Assembly (NCBI GenBank): GCA_024233285.1
Contig: JACKPU010000002.1
Coordinates: 62,001-126,000 of the forward strand
Source: Opitutaceae bacterium
GTDB lineage: Bacteria > Verrucomicrobiota > Verrucomicrobiia > Opitutales > Opitutaceae
Direction of reading: 5' to 3'
DNA: 64,000 nucleotides
Below are positions 60,111 through 64,000 of the stretch, piece by piece. A program made the translations under genes and the position numbers. The notes beneath the pieces are model-generated. The model was not told the DNA's origin, searched no databases, and worked only from the letters and a program-made list of their open reading frames with translations. How positions within the stretch are numbered: position 1 is the stretch's first letter; each line of letters opens with the position of its first letter.

Positions 60111-60180
60111 GGGGCGGGATCGCTGATCCCGCCATTCATCATTTCAACAACGCAGCAAGGCGGGATCAGGCGGTCCCGCC
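60111..60180. repeat. Paired palindromic repeat between lysine-degradation genes
   Basis: Two copies of the GGCGGGATC family: GGGCGGGATCGCTGATCCCGCC at 60112-60133 and GGCGGGATCAGGCGGTCCCGCC (one mismatch pair) at 60159-60180. The pair lies within the apparent operon, so it may attenuate or stabilise the transcript. Confidence 0.75.
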
Positions 60181-60198
60181 GTCCATTCAAATCCACTT

Positions 60199-61743
60199 AT
60201 GAAAACGAAATCTCCTGTTGCTGTCGCGGCCGTGGCCCGCGCGATCTTCCCCCAACTTGGACTGTCTCGCACGGCGGTTAACGCCGGGGTATTTGCCGGC
60301 GCGTGGTGCGGCCAAGGGCCCGTGCTCGAAAGCCGTTCGCCGATTGATGGTTCGCTGCTCGGCCGGGTCGCCACCGCCACCCCGGCTGATTACGATCGCA
60401 CCGTGCGGTCCGCGCAAAAGGCCTTTGCGGCTTGGCGCGAGTTGCCGGCCCCCAAGCGCGGCGAAGTCGTGCGTTGCCTCGGCAACGCGCTGCGCGAGTT
60501 GAAGGAACCGCTCGGCCGGCTCGTCTCGTTGGAGGCCGGCAAGATCCTGGCCGAGGGCGCGGGCGAAGTGCAGGAGATGATCGACATCTGCGACTTCGCG
60601 ACCGGATTGTCGCGGCAGTTGCACGGCCTGACGATCGCGACCGAACGGCCGGGGCATCGCATGATGGAGACCTGGCACCCGATCGGCGTCGCCGGCATCA
60701 TCTCGGCGTTCAACTTTCCCGTGGCGGTGTGGTCGTGGAACAGCGCGCTCGCGGCGGTTTGCGGCGATGCGACGGTCTGGAAGCCGTCGGAGAAAACGCC
60801 CCTGACGGCGATTGCCTGCATTCGCATCGCGGAAAAGGTTTGCCGCGCCTGCGGGGTTGATCCGGCGATCTTTTCACTCGTCGTGGGTGACGGCCCGGCC
60901 GTCGGCGAACTGATGAGCCACGATACGCGTCTGCCACTAATTTCGGCGACCGGATCCACGCGCATGGGCCGCCGCGTCGGTGAAGTGGTGGCGCAGCGGC
61001 TCGGGCGCAGCCTGCTCGAACTCGGCGGCAATAACGCGATCATTGTGGCGCCAAGTGCGGATTTGAAACTTGCGGTGCGCGGCATCCTGTTCGGCGCGGT
61101 CGGCACGGCCGGTCAGCGTTGCACGACGACGCGGCGTCTGATCGTGCATGAATCGGTGAAGGCCAAACTCGTGAAGGCCCTGCGGTCCGGCTACCGGCAG
61201 GTCAGGATCGGCAACCCGCTCAAACCGGACACCTTGATGGGACCGTTGATCGACGATGCGGCGGTGAAACGCATGCTCGAGGCGGTCGCCGCGGCGAAAC
61301 AGCTCGGCGGCAAGGTGCTGTGCGGCGGCACGCGTTTGCGCGGCAACTATGTGACGCCGTGTTTGATCGAGGCCCGCAACGACTGGCCGGTCGTGCAGGA
61401 GGAAACCTTCGCGCCGATTCTCTACCTCATGACCTATCGCACGCTGCGCCAAGCGATCACTTTGCAGAATGGCGTGGCGCAGGGGCTGAGTTCGGCGATC
61501 TTCACCAACGATCTGCGCGAGGCGGAATGGTTTCTGTCCGCGCAGGGCAGTGATTGCGGCATCGCCAACGTCAACATCGGCACGAGCGGCGCGGAGATCG
61601 GCGGCGCGTTTGGTGGCGAAAAGGACACCGGCGGCGGTCGCGAAAGCGGCAGCGACGCGTGGAAAGCCTACATGCGCCGTCAGACCGTGACGGTCAATTA
61701 TTCGACCGCGCTGCCGCTGGCCCAAGGCATCACTTTTGGCTGA
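60199..61743 (+). CDS. Alpha-aminoadipic semialdehyde dehydrogenase (ALDH7 family)
   Basis: 514 residues. The ALDH fold has VAGIISAFNFPVAVWSWN, LLELGGNNAIIV with general-base Glu about 274, and GTAGQRCTTTRRL with nucleophile Cys about 308. The C-terminal NVNIGTSGAEIGGAFGGEKDTGGGRESGSDAWKAYMRRQT is diagnostic of the ALDH7A1/AmaB class. It oxidises alpha-aminoadipic semialdehyde (or its cyclic form P6C) to 2-aminoadipate. It follows the LysDH-like gene, forming the first two steps of lysine catabolism. Confidence 0.95.
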   Translation: MKTKSPVAVAAVARAIFPQLGLSRTAVNAGVFAGAWCGQGPVLESRSPIDGSLLGRVATATPADYDRTVRSAQKAFAAWRELPAPKRGEVVRCLGNALRELKEPLGRLVSLEAGKILAEGAGEVQEMIDICDFATGLSRQLHGLTIATERPGHRMMETWHPIGVAGIISAFNFPVAVWSWNSALAAVCGDATVWKPSEKTPLTAIACIRIAEKVCRACGVDPAIFSLVVGDGPAVGELMSHDTRLPLISATGSTRMGRRVGEVVAQRLGRSLLELGGNNAIIVAPSADLKLAVRGILFGAVGTAGQRCTTTRRLIVHESVKAKLVKALRSGYRQVRIGNPLKPDTLMGPLIDDAAVKRMLEAVAAAKQLGGKVLCGGTRLRGNYVTPCLIEARNDWPVVQEETFAPILYLMTYRTLRQAITLQNGVAQGLSSAIFTNDLREAEWFLSAQGSDCGIANVNIGTSGAEIGGAFGGEKDTGGGRESGSDAWKAYMRRQTVTVNYSTALPLAQGITFG

Positions 61744-61808
61744 CCCCCAGTCGAACGGGCCACCAAAATCCCGTTGCTTCCGGCATGGAGCTGCACAGGC
61801 TGCGGTCC

Positions 61809-62264
61809 ATGAAATTCGCGCGCGGATGGGTTGGGTTGGTCATGGGATTAGTGCTGGCCACGAACCTGCCGGCCCAAACCGAACCGGCGCACCCCGAGCC
61901 GACGGGTGAGGTCACTGAGCTCGGCCAGTGGATGGATCGCATGAACAGTGCGTTTCGCAAACTGCGCCGGCAGGTGGTCTTGGCCGAACACAATGCAGCG
62001 TCGCGCGAACTGGTCGGAGAGATGCTCCTGGCGGCGGCGAAGGCCCGTGAATTGACGCCGGAGAAAATTGCCGATGTGCCCGCATCCGAACACGAAGAAT
62101 TTCTCGCGGGTTACCGGGCGCAGATGGACAAGCTGATCGAGGCGCTGCGCAAACTGGATGCGGCGCTGGCGGAGAACGACAATGCCACGGCGGGAGAGAT
62201 CGTGCGCGACCTGCGCGGGGTGCAGCGCGCGGGCCATCAGGATTACAAGAAAGACCGCGAGTAG
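61809..62264 (+). CDS. Exported cytochrome b562-like four-helix protein
   Basis: 151 residues from ATG 61809 (ATG 61785 also possible), with a signal peptide (about 1-24, ending NLPAQ). The mature part is all-helical. Heme-ligand candidates match cytochrome b562: Met in GQWMDRMNSAF near the N terminus and His in RAGHQDYKKD near the C terminus, as in the family's Met7 and His102 pair (E. coli numbering). It may be a periplasmic electron carrier. Some family members lack heme, so heme binding is not certain. Confidence 0.7.
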   Translation: MKFARGWVGLVMGLVLATNLPAQTEPAHPEPTGEVTELGQWMDRMNSAFRKLRRQVVLAEHNAASRELVGEMLLAAAKARELTPEKIADVPASEHEEFLAGYRAQMDKLIEALRKLDAALAENDNATAGEIVRDLRGVQRAGHQDYKKDRE

Positions 62265-62268
62265 TTCT

Positions 62269-63171
62269 TCAGATCACCCAGTCGGGGGCGTCGGCGCTTT
62301 CACGGTGATCCTTGCTCAGCACTTTCAAGCTCTGCTCCTGGACCAAGACCAACGAGCGCTGGGGCACGGACTGGGTGACGAACACGTTGCCGCCGATCGT
62401 CGAACCCGCGCCGATGACCGTGTCGCCGCCCATGATGGTCGTGCTGGCGTAAACCGTGACCCGGTCTTCGATCGACGGGTGGCGTTTCTGTCCTTTCAAC
62501 GCCTGTCCGCCGGAGGTGGAGCGCGCGATCAGCGCCACGCCTTGGTAGAGTTTGACGTGCGAGCCGATTTCCGAGGTTTCGCCAATCACGACGCCGGTGC
62601 CGTGATCAATGAAGAAGTGCGTGCCGATTTTGGCACCGGGGTGCAGATCCGAGCCGGTGCGTTCGTGGCCGTATTCCGTGAGCATGCGTGGCAGCAGCGG
62701 GACGCCGAGCGTGTAGAGCACATGCGCGAAGCGCTGGAGGGAGATCGAAAGGACACACGGATACGCGAGAATGATCTCCTCGATGCTGCCGGCCGCGGGG
62801 TCGCCGGCGAAGGCCGCGTCGACGTCGGTTTTGATGATCTTCCGCAGTTCCGGCAGTTTATCGAGTGTGGCGATAGTGAGCTCCTGCGCGCGTTTCGCGG
62901 GATCGGCGGCCTTGGAGAACCGCAGGCTCTTTTCGATTTCAGTCTTGAGGCGCAGTTCGACGCGTCGGAGCAAATCTTCCACCAGCAGCGGCACATCGTG
63001 TTTGGTCAGGCCGGTGGCTTCGAAAAAGCCCGGGAAGATCAAGTGCATGTAGTCCGATGCCAGTTGCTGCACCGAGTCCTGGGTGGGCAGGTTGACGCCG
63101 TCGAGGTGATTGATGCCGCCGTCGCGCTCGTAGGAGTCGAGGAGGGCCTGCTTGATATCGTCGAGGTTCAC
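62269..63171 (-). CDS. cysE: Serine O-acetyltransferase (CysE/EpsC-like)
   Basis: 300 residues from a GTG start. The N-terminal helical domain (about 1-150) is followed by a left-handed beta-helix: GSDLHPGAKIGTHFFIDHGTGVVIGETSEIG, with the catalytic Asp-His, then VKLYQGVALIARS and VIGAGSTIGGNVFV. It makes O-acetylserine for cysteine synthesis. It lies 240 bases downstream of cysK on the same strand, separated by a terminator. The N-terminal domain resembles the longer EpsC/SAT type. Confidence 0.92.
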   Translation of the reverse strand: MNLDDIKQALLDSYERDGGINHLDGVNLPTQDSVQQLASDYMHLIFPGFFEATGLTKHDVPLLVEDLLRRVELRLKTEIEKSLRFSKAADPAKRAQELTIATLDKLPELRKIIKTDVDAAFAGDPAAGSIEEIILAYPCVLSISLQRFAHVLYTLGVPLLPRMLTEYGHERTGSDLHPGAKIGTHFFIDHGTGVVIGETSEIGSHVKLYQGVALIARSTSGGQALKGQKRHPSIEDRVTVYASTTIMGGDTVIGAGSTIGGNVFVTQSVPQRSLVLVQEQSLKVLSKDHRESADAPDWVI

Positions 63172-63363
63172 GAGAGGGCGAACTATGGGGCCGGCGAAAG
63201 ATTTCGCAATGCGCGGGTGTGTTTTAAAATGTGAGCGAGGGTAGGGGCGGTTGGTGGAAAGCCGCGGCGGGGGCGCCGCAGCTCCAAGGGTTGAGCCTCC
63301 GATGGGGCAGGCATGAATGGGGACGCGCCGCCCTCGGCGCGTTCATCCGGGATACTTCATAAA

Positions 63364-63390
63364 AAAGGCGCGGGGGTAGCCGCGCCTTTT
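63364..63390 (-). terminator. Rho-independent terminator between cysK and cysE
   Basis: On the minus strand AAAAGGCGCGG pairs with CCGCGCCTTTTTT around a 6-base loop, with the T-run on the cysE side. It ends the cysK transcript, so cysE may have its own promoter or depend on read-through. Confidence 0.85.
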
Positions 63391-63411
63391 GCGTGAGTGA
63401 ATCGAATCGCC

Positions 63412-64000
63412 TCAGGAGGCGACTTCGAGGCGGGCTTTCTCGGCCAAGGCGGTCGAGAGGTAGCGTTCGCCGAAGCTGCAGGCCACGGTGACGATGTTCT
63501 TGCCGGCGAACTCGGGGCGCTTCGCGACTTGGATCGCGGCCCAAATGTTGGCGCCGGTCGAAATGCCGCCGAGAATGCCGTCGAGCAACGCGGTTTGGCG
63601 GGAGGTTTCAAACGCATCCTCGTTGGTCACTTGGATCACCTCGTCGATGATGCCGGTGTTGCAGTTCTTCGGAATGAAGCCGGCGCCGATGCCTTGGATC
63701 TTGTGCGGACCGGGCTTGCCGCCGGAGATCACGGGGCTGGCGGTCGGTTCGACGGCGAAGGTCTTGATCGCCTTGCGCGATTTGATGACTTCGGAGACGC
63801 CGGTGATGGTGCCGCCGGTGCCGACGCCCGCGACGAAGGCGTCGATGTTGCCGCCCGTGGCCGCCCAGATTTCCTCGGCGGTGGTCTTGCGGTGAATCTC
63901 GGGATTGGCGGGATTCTCAAACTGTTGCGGCATGAAACCCTTGTCGCCGTGCGAGGCGACGATCTCGTTGGCCTTGGCGATGGCGCCTTTCATGCCCTCG
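63412..64000 (-). CDS. cysK: Cysteine synthase (CysK), C-terminal part, truncated by window edge
   Basis: About 196 residues of the C-terminal half; the gene begins beyond 64000. The PLP-phosphate loop is VAGVGTGGTITGVSEVIK, followed by the Ser motif GISTGANIWAA and a C-terminal VACSFGERYLST (the CysK signature GERYLST). It uses O-acetylserine and sulfide to form cysteine with CysE. The Lys that binds PLP and the N-terminal domain are outside the window. The frame is open to the right edge. Confidence 0.93.
   Translation of the reverse strand, partial: EGMKGAIAKANEIVASHGDKGFMPQQFENPANPEIHRKTTAEEIWAATGGNIDAFVAGVGTGGTITGVSEVIKSRKAIKTFAVEPTASPVISGGKPGPHKIQGIGAGFIPKNCNTGIIDEVIQVTNEDAFETSRQTALLDGILGGISTGANIWAAIQVAKRPEFAGKNIVTVACSFGERYLSTALAEKARLEVAS

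Noticed and set aside
1..64000. CRISPR array
   Set aside because: No run of regularly spaced identical repeats with unique spacers and no cas gene was found. The palindromic repeats are scattered and irregular.
1..64000. Prophage or integrative element
   Set aside because: No integrase, capsid, portal, terminase or lysis gene is visible, and no long direct repeats bound any segment.

Overview
The window is GC-rich, gene-dense bacterial chromosome. Gene content suggests a member of the Verrucomicrobiota, most likely an Opitutaceae-like organism. Pointers are the mix of sugar-acid and glycoside catabolism genes, a GxGYxYP-family protein, a type II secretion locus, and many short palindromic repeats with intergenic blocks ending in CTCTGCGTGAG. 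The taxonomic call is inference; there is no rRNA and no phylogenetic marker analysis behind it.

Layout. 1-4202: sugar-acid/glycoside catabolism genes (3' end of a glycosidase-like gene, an enolase-superfamily dehydratase, an SDR, an SMP-30 lactonase, a phosphoesterase). 4285-4370: tRNA-Leu(UAA). 4483-14866: a type II secretion system split into two convergent operons, gspDEF rightward and a translationally coupled gspC-like/G/H/I/J/K/L/M set leftward, meeting at a paired palindrome. 14976-16054: nadD-rsfS. 17395-29258: a type IV pilin gene followed by membrane glycosyltransferases (two are tandem paralogs), two GT2 transferases and a methyltransferase, plausibly surface or pilin glycosylation. 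29372-33893: a frame-disrupted VTT-type membrane protein gene coupled to xseA, then msrB, a ZIP-like transporter and small genes. 33.9-37.8 kb: a patchy accessory stretch with DUF2200, a MarR regulator with a double operator, a CPBP protease, a VOC protein, a doubly frameshifted PhyH gene, decayed DUF2200 fragments and lower-GC DNA.

37.8-50.9 kb: mostly leftward sugar metabolism (Gfo/Idh oxidoreductase, TIM-barrel isomerase, aldo/keto reductase, hydroxyacid dehydrogenase, NamZ/DUF1343 lipoprotein, DUF2062 protein, glycerate kinase, GH32, fucose-isomerase-like enzyme) with a divergent AraC regulator and an SDR. 51.0-57.4 kb: rlmM-like and trmH-like RNA methyltransferases, a GxGYxYP protein and its small exported partner, a SAM methyltransferase and a beta-helix protein. 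57.6-61.7 kb: a probable lysine-degradation operon (uncharacterised 470-residue protein, lysine 6-dehydrogenase/saccharopine-dehydrogenase-like protein, alpha-aminoadipic semialdehyde dehydrogenase). 61.8-64 kb: a cytochrome b562-like protein and cysK-cysE.

The most unusual features are non-coding. Several families of paired hairpins are scattered between genes, and two of them sit in frame inside the prepilin leader regions of gspK and gspI. Three MITE-like composites share CTCACGCAGAG-type inverted ends. A twin palindrome lies downstream of the AraC gene. No CRISPR array, prophage or complete insertion sequence was found.
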